Below are positions 1 through 6,180 of a DNA stretch of 10,817 nucleotides, piece by piece. The notes below the pieces were generated by a model. The model was not told the origin of the DNA. It searched no databases and saw only the letters and a program-made list of their open reading frames with translations. The stretch covers positions 1 through 10,817 of the forward strand of contig JALXCS010000362.1 of the NCBI GenBank assembly GCA_026990815.1, written 5' to 3'. The stretch comes from Methylomonas sp. (GTDB lineage Bacteria; Pseudomonadota; Gammaproteobacteria; Methylococcales; Methylomonadaceae). Position 1 is the stretch's first letter. Each line of letters opens with the position of its first letter. Made by a program: the position numbers and the translations under genes.

Positions 1-159
1 TAAGGACGAGAAAAAAATTAATTAACAACTGGAGCAGAATTTTTATTCGCATTCGAGGCAACATAAACAGGCGCATAGCAAGCTATGTAACTGTTTGCGC
101 AACGTGGAAGGTGGATAAAAAGGCAAGTCAGTCGTTAATATATTTTTGAACATTCCTTA
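1..159. repeat. MITE-like imperfect palindromic element
   Basis: The two halves of this segment are reverse complements of each other, with mismatches, around a centre at 80/81. Paired blocks are 1-6 (TAAGGA) with 154-159, 13-17 with 143-147, 21-26 (ATTAAC) with 134-139, 28-31 (ACTG) with 129-132, 40-46 (TTTTTAT) with 115-121, 65-70 (AAACAG) with 91-96 and 74-79 (CATAGC) with 82-87. The paired positions always sum to 160 or 161, so one fold joins the whole stretch. There is no credible ORF inside it. This is the architecture of a MITE or a long-hairpin intergenic repeat. Ends of the form TA-AGGA...TCCT-TA would fit insertion at a TA dinucleotide, as with IS630/Tc1-mariner-type elements, but that is inference. 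The left flank is outside the window, so the true left end and any target duplication cannot be seen. The right end covers the stop codon of the CYTH gene. Confidence 0.6.
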
Positions 160-627
160 TTTCCAGGTGTTGTACGGGTGACGGACCAAGTTGTTATTGT
201 AATATTTTAAATCTCCTGTTACCTCTTTATCTATCCAATCGGGGATTGAAAATTTTTCATCAAGATTTGACAGTTCGATTTCTGCAACAATCAGACCATC
301 ATTGTCTCCTGAAAATTCGTCTATTTCCCAAACGTGCCCATCATGCTTAACAAAATGTCTGGTTTTGGTAATAAGTGGGCCCTGACAAAGTTCGGCAATG
401 ATTTGCTCTGCATCAGGCAAAGGGATTTTGTATTCAAATTCCAGTCTTTGGTTGCCAATGGTTGCGCTTTTGATATTCATCCAGGCATTTTTATCACTGA
501 TTCGTACACGAATTGAGTTGGTTGGTGCGCTGGTTAAATAGCCTTGTTGAATAATTATTGACTTATGGATCTGGGAGCGCCAGTTTTCGTTGGCCAGTAA
601 AAATTTATGTTCAATTTCTATAGCCAT
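157..627 (-). CDS. CYTH-domain protein, probable triphosphatase (TTM family)
   Basis: This is a 156-residue, single-domain CYTH (triphosphate tunnel metalloenzyme) protein. The N-terminal signature ExExK is at residues 4-8 (EIEHK), followed by the family's QGYL at 28-31, basic residues R40, R42 and K53, acidic strand residues E63 and E65, and a late acidic strand (AEIEL) near the C-terminus. These residues normally line the tunnel that binds triphosphate and divalent metal. Small bacterial members are usually inorganic tri(poly)phosphatases, sometimes annotated as class IV adenylate cyclases; the substrate cannot be settled from sequence. ATG 627 is preferred because the family signature starts right there. 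The in-frame TTG at 690 lies inside a dyad and promoter match and would add 21 unrelated residues. No clear Shine-Dalgarno precedes 627. The stop codon TAA (157-159) coincides with the edge of the palindromic element, so the last residues may have been altered by an insertion. Confidence 0.85.
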   Translation of the reverse strand: MAIEIEHKFLLANENWRSQIHKSIIIQQGYLTSAPTNSIRVRISDKNAWMNIKSATIGNQRLEFEYKIPLPDAEQIIAELCQGPLITKTRHFVKHDGHVWEIDEFSGDNDGLIVAEIELSNLDEKFSIPDWIDKEVTGDLKYYNNNLVRHPYNTWK

Positions 628-660
628 ATACTGGGGTGGTGGGTTGGTTTGTAAGAAGCG

Positions 661-690
661 ATTATCCCTTGACGATATCGCTATCGTCAA
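661..690 (-). promoter_or_regulatory. Candidate sigma-70 promoter for the CYTH gene
   Basis: Read on the minus strand, TTGACG (690-685) matches the -35 consensus at 5 of 6 positions. GATAAT (666-661) matches the -10 consensus at 5 of 6, with an 18-base spacer. A start about 7 bases downstream would leave a leader of roughly 25-30 nt before ATG 627. The -35 box and spacer are built from a perfect dyad, so the site could be a regulated promoter or operator. It was found by eye only. Confidence 0.45.
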
Positions 691-694
691 GGGA
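665..694. repeat. Perfect 13-bp inverted repeat with 4-base loop
   Basis: Arms 665-677 and 682-694 (TCCCTTGACGATA and its exact reverse complement) flank the loop TCGC. The dyad lies 15 bases past the EF-G2 stop codon and upstream of the CYTH start. On the minus strand no T-run follows it, so it is not a standard intrinsic terminator, though a 13-bp stem could still protect the EF-G2 mRNA 3' end. Its overlap with the promoter match also allows an operator role. Confidence 0.75.
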
Positions 695-709
695 ATGTCA
701 ATAGGCTAA

Positions 710-2794
710 TTATTTTTTGCTGTTTCGCTCTTGGACTTCTTTAATTACTTCCTCCGCAACATTTTTAGGGCAAGGCAAGTAATGTGAAAATTCCATTGAA
801 AATTGTCCACGCCCAGAAGTCATGGTGCGTAAATCTCCAATGTAGCCAAACATTTCACTTAGGGGTACGTCTGCTTTAATCCGAACGCCAGTTGTTCCGG
901 GTTCTTGGGATTTAATCATGCCTCGACGTCTGTTAAGGTCACCTATAACATCACCGACATTGTCTTCAGGCGTGAAAACATCAACCTTCATGATTGGTTC
1001 AATCAGCTGAGGTCCAGCTTTTGGAATTGATTGGCGATAAGCACTTCTTGCGGCAATTTCAAAGGCAACTGCTGATGAATCAACCGCGTGGAATGCGCCA
1101 TCAACCAATGTGACTTTAAAATCCAGGCAGGGGAAGCCCGCCAAAACGCCTTGGTCAATGCTGTTTTTAAAACCTTTTTCAATGGCAGGCCAGAATTCCC
1201 TTGGAACATTGCCGCCGGTTACCACGGATTCAAAAACAAAGCCGCTGCCGGGTTCTCCAGGCTCGATAATATAATCAATTTTACCGAATTGGCCGGAACC
1301 GCCAGATTGTTTTTTATGGGTGTAGCTGTCTTCAACACGTTGGGTGATGGTTTCGCGATAAGCAACTTGTGGTTTTCCAACTTCGACATCGATACCATGG
1401 GTACGTCTTAAAATATCGACTTTAATATCAAGGTGTAATTCGCCCATGCCTTTCAGGATGGTCTCGCCGCTGTCCTCGTCGGTTTCAACACGAAAAGAAG
1501 GGTCTTCCTTAATCATTTTGCCTAACGCAATCCCCAGTTTTTCAGATCCGTCCTTGTCTTTTGGCGCTACAGCCATTGAAATTACTGGGTCCGGGAATAC
1601 CATTGGTTCGAGTGTGGCTGGGTTGTTAGGGTCGCACAATGTATGGCCGGTTTGGACATTTTTCATGCCAATAACCGCCACAATATCTCCTGCCTGGGCT
1701 TCGTCCAGTTCTTCTCGGGAGTCTGCGTGCATTTCTACTATTCGGCCAATACGTTCGGTTTTGCCGGTAAAGGTATTCAGAACTGTCATGCCTTTTTCAA
1801 GCTTTCCGGAGTAGATGCGAATAAATGTTAAGGCCCCGTAGCGGTCATCCATAATTTTAAAGGCCAGTGCGCGTAAAGGCTTTTCAGGATCGACGACCGC
1901 AAAAGAACCGATCTCATTACCCTCAAGATCAATTTCAGGTTGAGGTTTAACTTCAGTTGGGTTGGGCAGGTAGTCGACAACCGCATCCAACACCAATTGA
2001 ACGCCTTTGTTCTTAAATGAAGATCCGCAATAGGTAGGGAAAAAGGCAAGAGATATGGTACCTTTGCGGATGCACTTCTTGAGTGTTTCGATATCCGGTT
2101 CTTCACCTTCCAGATATTTTTCCATAACTTCATCGTCCTGTTCGACAGCGGTCTCAATCAGTTTTTCACGCCATTCTTCAACGTCATCAGTCATGTCAGC
2201 AGGCACATCCTGGATTTCATATTTTAATGGATCACCGGAATCGTCCCAAACCCAGGCTTTACGAGTGAGTAAGTCAACAACGCCAACAAAATTATCTTCA
2301 ATGCCGATTGGCAGAGTCATGACCAAAGGTGTAGCGCCTAAAACATCTTCCACTTGCTTGACAACGCGATAAAAATCAGCACCTACTCTGTCCAGTTTGT
2401 TGACATAAATAACCCTGGCAACTTCGGAGTCATTTGCATACCGCCAGTTGGTTTCTGATTGGGGTTCAACACCACCTGATCCACAAAACACACCGATACC
2501 GCCATCAAGAACTTTTAATGACCGGTATACTTCAATGGTGAAATCAACGTGCCCCGGTGTATCGATAATGTTTAAGCGGTGATCGTTCCATGAGCACGAA
2601 GTCGCAGCAGACTGAATGGTAATCCCGCGCTCCTGTTCCTGTTCCATAAAATCAGTTGTTGCGGCTCCATCATGCACTTCGCCGATTTTGTGGATTTTTC
2701 CTGTTAATTTTAAAATACGCTCAGTAGTTGTCGTTTTCCCGGCATCTACGTGCGCGAAAATACCAATGTTTCTGTACTTCGTTAAGTCTTTCAT
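710..2794 (-). CDS. fusA2: Elongation factor G paralogue (EF-G2)
   Basis: This is a full-length 694-residue translational GTPase of the EF-G family. It drives GTP-dependent tRNA/mRNA translocation on the ribosome, and paralogues can take recycling or stress roles. GTPase motifs are intact: P-loop AHVDAGKT (14-21), switch I RGIT (56-59), DTPGH (78-82) and NKLD (132-135). Domains II-V follow, including the domain IV stretch with GGSGQFGKIDY and the domain V stretch with RRRGMI and MFGYIGDLR. Several signatures (HKIGEVHDG, FCGSGGVEPQSE) recall the second EF-G of Vibrio and Pseudomonas rather than the str-operon copy. No rpsL, rpsG or tuf is adjacent, which supports a paralogue. ATG 2794 gives the expected N-terminus (MKDLTKYRNIGIF). 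The in-frame TTG at 2806 would add four residues and has no better ribosome site. CYTH lies downstream on the same strand but probably has its own promoter. Confidence 0.93.
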   Translation of the reverse strand: MKDLTKYRNIGIFAHVDAGKTTTTERILKLTGKIHKIGEVHDGAATTDFMEQEQERGITIQSAATSCSWNDHRLNIIDTPGHVDFTIEVYRSLKVLDGGIGVFCGSGGVEPQSETNWRYANDSEVARVIYVNKLDRVGADFYRVVKQVEDVLGATPLVMTLPIGIEDNFVGVVDLLTRKAWVWDDSGDPLKYEIQDVPADMTDDVEEWREKLIETAVEQDDEVMEKYLEGEEPDIETLKKCIRKGTISLAFFPTYCGSSFKNKGVQLVLDAVVDYLPNPTEVKPQPEIDLEGNEIGSFAVVDPEKPLRALAFKIMDDRYGALTFIRIYSGKLEKGMTVLNTFTGKTERIGRIVEMHADSREELDEAQAGDIVAVIGMKNVQTGHTLCDPNNPATLEPMVFPDPVISMAVAPKDKDGSEKLGIALGKMIKEDPSFRVETDEDSGETILKGMGELHLDIKVDILRRTHGIDVEVGKPQVAYRETITQRVEDSYTHKKQSGGSGQFGKIDYIIEPGEPGSGFVFESVVTGGNVPREFWPAIEKGFKNSIDQGVLAGFPCLDFKVTLVDGAFHAVDSSAVAFEIAARSAYRQSIPKAGPQLIEPIMKVDVFTPEDNVGDVIGDLNRRRGMIKSQEPGTTGVRIKADVPLSEMFGYIGDLRTMTSGRGQFSMEFSHYLPCPKNVAEEVIKEVQERNSKK

Positions 2795-2866
2795 GTTTAT
2801 ACTCAAAAAATGGAATAAAAATACTCTTTCTAGAGGCCGTTCTATGTGTCATGGAGAGATGCTCAG

Positions 2867-2897
2867 GTTGCTTTGCTTCCAGCATTGGCGAAGCAAC
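2867..2897 (+). repeat. 10-bp stem hairpin upstream of EF-G2
   Basis: GTTGCTTTGC (2867-2876) pairs with GCGAAGCAAC (2888-2897) across an 11-base loop. In a plus-strand RNA the single mismatch becomes a G-U pair, so the stem is complete. In a minus-strand RNA it is an A-C mismatch. This strand bias hints at a plus-strand transcript, but no T-run follows. On the minus strand it would lie in the upstream region or long leader of EF-G2. Confidence 0.5.
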
Positions 2898-3092
2898 GAA
2901 TTGCCGCATTTTTAAAAACCAATTTGAGAATGATTACACCCCAAATTTATAAGTGCTTTAAAATACGTTAAAAAACAGCAATCTAATAATAGCCTAGAAA
3001 ACCCTACATTTTACCTTAAATGTATTACAAATAAAGAAAATTCTCCTGATTTTTTTCTTTCTGAGGAATGGGTAAAAAAATCCCCTGTCATT

Positions 3093-3127
3093 TTGATTTT
3101 GTAGAGTAGCAGTGATAGAGTTATATA
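3093..3127 (+). promoter_or_regulatory. Candidate sodB promoter region
   Basis: Two overlapping sigma-70-like pairs are visible. TTGATT (3093-3098) and TAGAGT (3116-3121) have a 17-base spacer. TTGTAG (3099-3104) and TATATA (3122-3127) also have a 17-base spacer. Each hexamer is only a moderate match. Either would give a leader of about 80-90 nt before sodB. Confidence 0.3.
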
Positions 3128-3188
3128 ACTTAATAAAATACTAGGTTTTTGCTGTCGTTTCATTTTGTTTTTTTAAGAATGGCAGTTT

Positions 3189-3202
3189 ATATCAATTGAT
3201 AT
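3189..3202. repeat. 14-bp perfect palindrome beside the sodB RBS
   Basis: ATATCAATTGATAT is a perfect 14-bp palindrome ending two bases before the AGGAGG of sodB. As DNA it could be a dimeric-repressor operator. As RNA it could form a 5-bp stem with an AAUU loop just upstream of the Shine-Dalgarno. No regulator is encoded nearby. Confidence 0.4.
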
Positions 3203-3204
3203 TT

Positions 3205-3210
3205 AGGAGG
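3205..3210 (+). promoter_or_regulatory. sodB ribosome binding site
   Basis: A full-consensus AGGAGG stands five bases before ATG 3216. It fixes the sodB start and predicts strong initiation. Confidence 0.9.
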
Positions 3211-3215
3211 ATTAA

Positions 3216-3797
3216 ATGGCTTTTGAATTACCCGAATTACCTTATGCCAAAGATGCTTTGGCACCACATATTTCTGAGGAAACTCTGGAATATCATTACG
3301 GTAAACATCATCAAACTTATGTAACTAACCTGAATAATTTAGTGCCGGGTACTGAGTTTGAAGGTATGTCGCTGGAAGAAATCATTAAAAGCTCGTCTGG
3401 TGGGATTTTTAATAATGCCGCACAAGTATGGAACCATACTTTTTACTGGAATAGCCTGTCGCCGAATGGTGGAGGCGAACCTGAGGGCGGTTTGGCTAAT
3501 GCCATAAACAGAACATTTGGCTCTTTTGATGAATTCAAAGAAGCTTTCACCAAATGCGCAGTAACCACTTTCGGTTCAGGTTGGGCATGGCTGGTAAAAA
3601 ATGCCGATGGCAGTTTGGAACTGGTAAGCACAAGTAATGCGGGTTGTCCTTTAACAGAAGGGCAAGTACCTATAATCACCTGCGATGTTTGGGAGCATGC
3701 TTATTATATTGACTATCGCAATGCCAGGCCTAAATATCTGGAAGCCTTCTGGAATCTGGTAAATTGGGATTTTGCAGCTAAGAATTATGAAGCTTAA
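3216..3797 (+). CDS. sodB: Superoxide dismutase, iron type
   Basis: This cytosolic enzyme converts superoxide to oxygen and hydrogen peroxide. The 193-residue length equals that of E. coli SodB, and the sequence tracks it closely from the N-terminal FELPELPYAKDALAPHIS onward. Metal ligands are all present: H27, H74, D157 and H161, the last two within DVWEHAYY. Q70 in NNAAQVWNHTFYW is the glutamine position typical of Fe-SODs; Mn enzymes usually place the equivalent glutamine late in the protein. G120 and the aromatic residues W123 and W125 keep the active-site shell. No signal peptide is visible. The gene looks monocistronic: it has its own leader, a consensus ribosome site and a strong terminator directly downstream. 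Iron- or oxidant-dependent control is usual for sodB, but the sequence shows only an unassigned palindrome beside the ribosome site. Confidence 0.97.
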   Translation: MAFELPELPYAKDALAPHISEETLEYHYGKHHQTYVTNLNNLVPGTEFEGMSLEEIIKSSSGGIFNNAAQVWNHTFYWNSLSPNGGGEPEGGLANAINRTFGSFDEFKEAFTKCAVTTFGSGWAWLVKNADGSLELVSTSNAGCPLTEGQVPIITCDVWEHAYYIDYRNARPKYLEAFWNLVNWDFAAKNYEA

Positions 3798-3821
3798 TAA
3801 TTTCTTTTAAGCTTGAGTTAC

Positions 3822-3854
3822 AAAGCCCTCGTGATCTGGAGGGCTTTTTTGTTT
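3822..3854 (+). terminator. Intrinsic terminator of sodB
   Basis: AAAGCCCTC (3822-3830) and GAGGGCTTT (3839-3847) form a 9-bp stem with an 8-base loop, followed by a T-rich tail (TTTGTTT). It starts 24 bases after the sodB stop codon. The SDR ribosome site begins right after it, so the SDR gene is probably expressed by read-through or from a promoter hidden in this stretch. Confidence 0.9.
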
Positions 3855-3862
3855 GGAGAAGG
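3855..3862 (+). promoter_or_regulatory. Ribosome binding site deciding the SDR start
   Basis: GGAGAAGG lies eight bases before ATG 3871. It overlaps the in-frame TTG at 3853, so that longer start would be read from within the ribosome site. This selects 3871. Confidence 0.75.
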
Positions 3863-3870
3863 TAAAGCTA

Positions 3871-4566
3871 ATGGCAACAGTTCTCGTCACCGGTGCAAAC
3901 CGGGGTTTAGGTCTTGGGTTCTGCGAACAATATGCTCAGGCAGGTTGGCAGGTTATCGCTTGCTGCCGAAATCCAGAGGCAGCTGATAAATTAGCTGAGT
4001 TGAAGCAACAAAACCAGCAGATACAAATTTTTCCTCTGGATGTGAGTAATTTTGCAGAAATTGATTCTCTTTCAGCTCATTTAAGCACTGAAAAAATTGA
4101 TGTTTTGATTAATAATGCAGGCGTTTACGGCGACAAAAAAGGCCGTGGGTTTGGTAATCTGGATTATCAGATCTGGCAACAAACTTTAACCATTAACACC
4201 ATGGCGCCAGTCAAAATGGCTGAGGCATTTTACCCACAGATAAAGCGAAGCGAAAAAAAGTTGATTGTTGCCGTCAGCAGTCAAATGGGCAGCATTGATG
4301 ATAATTCCAGTGGCGGTAGTCTGTTTTATCGCACTAGCAAGGCAGCATTAAATATGGCGATGAAAACCCTTGCGATTGATTGCTTACCGGATGAGGTTGG
4401 CGTATTGATTTTTCATCCTGGTTGGGTGCGCACCGATATGGGTGGGTCAGATGGTTTGATTGATGTGGATGAGAGTGTAATAGGAATGATTCAGCTCATT
4501 AATGATTTTCGTTTGGAAATTAGCGGAGATTTTATTAAATATAACGGCATGCCTATGCCGTGGTGA
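3871..4566 (+). CDS. Short-chain dehydrogenase/reductase (SDR)
   Basis: This is a 231-residue classical SDR, an NAD(P)-dependent oxidoreductase with a Rossmann fold. The cofactor-binding glycine motif TGANRGLG is at 7-14, the NNAG motif is at 81-84, and the catalytic tetrad N109, S137, Y153 and K157 (YxxxK) is complete. R11 after the glycine motif and R33 at the end of strand 2 lean toward NADP(H). The layout resembles the C-factor/CsgA-like SDR group, but the substrate cannot be named. The start is set by GGAGAAGG eight bases upstream. The gene follows the sodB terminator closely and has no obvious promoter of its own. Its last 14 bases overlap the 3' end of the convergent panE-like gene, so the two stop codons lie within each other's reading regions. 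Confidence 0.9.
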   Translation: MATVLVTGANRGLGLGFCEQYAQAGWQVIACCRNPEAADKLAELKQQNQQIQIFPLDVSNFAEIDSLSAHLSTEKIDVLINNAGVYGDKKGRGFGNLDYQIWQQTLTINTMAPVKMAEAFYPQIKRSEKKLIVAVSSQMGSIDDNSSGGSLFYRTSKAALNMAMKTLAIDCLPDEVGVLIFHPGWVRTDMGGSDGLIDVDESVIGMIQLINDFRLEISGDFIKYNGMPMPW

Positions 4567-5476
4567 TTGGTTTTAATACTTTCAATTGCATCATTGCATA
4601 AATGGATTCGAGATGCGGACAGGGAACATTTTCTCTCTGTCCTGCACGTACCGCATTGCCTAAAATAGCTTCTGTTTCCATGGTTCTAGCTGCTTCAAAA
4701 TCCAGCAACATGCTGGTTTTATACGGAGGCATCGCATAGGTGCTGGAAACATTGATATCAATAATGTCAGGTGCTAAATGGTTTCCGGTTGCTACGGCAA
4801 TGTCGACAACCTCGTGCATGATTTTTCGCACATAAGCTTCCTGGTTGGTCAAAATATCCAATGTGTACAAGCCACCGGATAATACTGACAGTGGATTAAA
4901 AGGTGCATTCCAGACACATTTTTGCCAACGCGCCTTGATTATTTCATGGCTTGTCTGGCATTTGATGCCGGACTGGTTAAAAACATCGGCTAATTGCTGA
5001 GTTTTTTTGCTGACGTTGCCTGGAATATTGCCAAAGGTCAGTCGACCATAAGCAAGATGGGAGATGACACCTGGCTCAATTCGATTGCTACAGATAAATG
5101 CAAGTCCACTGACGATTTCATTATCTGGAAAAGCAGTCTGTAATTCTTGCTCAATTTCGACACCGTTTTGGATGAAAACGATGGAAGTTTCAGGTTTGAC
5201 GGCTTTTTTTATCAGTTCGACCCGATTAATTTCCGGAATGACCTTGGTGCATAGCAAAATATAATCAGCATTATCTTTGTAGTCATCAATGCTTTGCAGA
5301 ACTTCTGTGGGCTTGAAATTCCATTGACCCAGAGAATGGCTGTCAATAATAAAACCATGCTGTTTGACTTGTTGATAATCTGATTGACAAATTACAGAAA
5401 CTTCCGCGCCTTGTTTTGCTAACAATGCGCCATAAAATCCACCGATTGCACCGGCGCCAATCACGAGAACTTTCAT
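4553..5476 (-). CDS. panE: 2-dehydropantoate 2-reductase family protein
   Basis: This is a 307-residue ketopantoate reductase family protein. The PanE reaction is NADPH-dependent reduction of 2-dehydropantoate to pantoate, a step of pantothenate and CoA synthesis in the cytosol. An N-terminal Rossmann domain opens with GAGAIG (7-12), followed by CTK (76-78) and QNG (103-105). The helical C-terminal domain begins near 180 and carries the probable catalytic lysine K186 in KARWQKCVWNAPFNPLS, with N190 and N194 nearby. The late stretch PPYKTSMLLDFEAARTMETE matches the family's second active-site region. Length fits the family (about 290-310). Several paralogues of unknown substrate share this fold, so the family is firm and the exact role likely. 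The start ATG overlaps the hda stop as ATGA, pointing to translational coupling. The 3' end overlaps the SDR gene. Confidence 0.85.
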   Translation of the reverse strand: MKVLVIGAGAIGGFYGALLAKQGAEVSVICQSDYQQVKQHGFIIDSHSLGQWNFKPTEVLQSIDDYKDNADYILLCTKVIPEINRVELIKKAVKPETSIVFIQNGVEIEQELQTAFPDNEIVSGLAFICSNRIEPGVISHLAYGRLTFGNIPGNVSKKTQQLADVFNQSGIKCQTSHEIIKARWQKCVWNAPFNPLSVLSGGLYTLDILTNQEAYVRKIMHEVVDIAVATGNHLAPDIIDINVSSTYAMPPYKTSMLLDFEAARTMETEAILGNAVRAGQRENVPCPHLESIYAMMQLKVLKPITTA

Positions 5477-6180
5477 AAGTCTTGATCTTGTTGCAAAATT
5501 TGTCTGATTAAAGGAATAGTTGGCCTGCGTTGTTCAGCCAAAGTTGCATGATCAATTTTATCGAGAAAGTTCCATAAAGAGGGTAAATCACGAACACAGC
5601 GAGTCAATAAATAGTTCGCCGTTCTGGGTGTAAATTCCAGTCCCATTGTTTTTGCTTTTTTTGTTAATGCAGCAATACGCTGTTCGTCATTAAAAGCATT
5701 TATTTTCAGGCATAATCCCCAGCTCAGGCGGGTTTTTAAATCAGGTAATAAAAAGTTAAGCGCTGAAATGGATTTTGAAGCACTCATGATTAACTGGTTT
5801 TGCAGGTCGCGATGTTGATTGTAGAATTTGAAAAACGCTAATTCCCATTCTTTGTTGCCAGAGATTATTTCAATATTGTCGATGCAAACAAGCTGAATTT
5901 TTTCCAGGTCTTCAAGAATTTTGGGGCTGGGCAGATTATTTGCATCCAAGGGCAAATAAAAATAGCTGCGTTGTTCCTGGTGGGCCGAATAACAGCAGGC
6001 TTGCAATAAATGACTTTTACCCTGGCCTTTGTTCCCCCAAAAAAAAATTTGTTGTTCGCCGTTGCCTGTGGCGCATTTTTGTAATTGCTGAATGAGTTCC
6101 TGATTACTGCCCTCGTAAAAACTGGAAAAGTTATAGGGCGTGTCGTAATCAAATTGTAGTGGGTGTTGAGTCGCCATCAT
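5473..6180 (-). CDS. hda: DnaA regulatory inactivator Hda
   Basis: This DnaA-related AAA+ protein, with the clamp-loaded beta clamp, stimulates DnaA-ATP hydrolysis after initiation and so limits re-initiation. It has 235 residues, close to E. coli Hda. It contains a Walker A motif GNKGQGKS (49-56), a Walker B-like strand with CIDNIE, an arginine-finger region LPDLKTRLSWG and a C-terminal sensor-2 region around RDLPSLWNFLDKID. It lacks the DNA-binding domain IV of DnaA, as expected. The N-terminal clamp-binding peptide reads QHPLQF (5-10), where the consensus is QLxLxL/F, so the second position is His rather than Leu. The start overlaps the stop of the DUF2069 gene (ATGA); a second in-frame ATG immediately follows. 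The neighbours wrbA, DUF2069 and arsC are the gammaproteobacterial Hda context and support the call over a DnaA fragment. Confidence 0.92.
   Translation of the reverse strand: MMATQHPLQFDYDTPYNFSSFYEGSNQELIQQLQKCATGNGEQQIFFWGNKGQGKSHLLQACCYSAHQEQRSYFYLPLDANNLPSPKILEDLEKIQLVCIDNIEIISGNKEWELAFFKFYNQHRDLQNQLIMSASKSISALNFLLPDLKTRLSWGLCLKINAFNDEQRIAALTKKAKTMGLEFTPRTANYLLTRCVRDLPSLWNFLDKIDHATLAEQRRPTIPLIRQILQQDQDL

Larger units (their letters stand above)
2795..3215. other. Divergent intergenic region, EF-G2 / sodB
   Basis: These 421 bases hold no ORF I would call a gene; the short frames here lack family signatures and good ribosome sites. The region contains a hairpin at 2867-2897, a 9-bp T-run/A-run inverted repeat (3048-3056 with 3074-3082), promoter-like hexamers at 3093-3127 and a 14-bp palindrome at 3189-3202 next to the sodB ribosome site. 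It is longer than needed for two promoters, so an unannotated small RNA or a decayed repeat is possible. I cannot support either. Confidence 0.6.

Noticed and set aside
628..690. Longer CYTH protein starting at TTG 690
   Set aside because: The extra 21 residues precede the family signature and the TTG lies in a dyad and -35 match; ATG 627 fits the family start.
1088..1814. Plus-strand open frames across EF-G2
   Set aside because: They lie opposite an intact, well-conserved GTPase gene, have no recognisable domain, and are explained as frame shadows.
2925..2939. Fur-box-like TGAGAATGATTACAC
   Set aside because: About 10 of 14 defined positions of the 7-1-7 pattern match, but the right half-site is broken and it lies 276 bases from sodB.
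2616..2952. Small plus-strand frames overlapping the EF-G2 start and gap
   Set aside because: No family signature and no ribosome site; most of their length is antisense to EF-G2 or crosses the hairpin.
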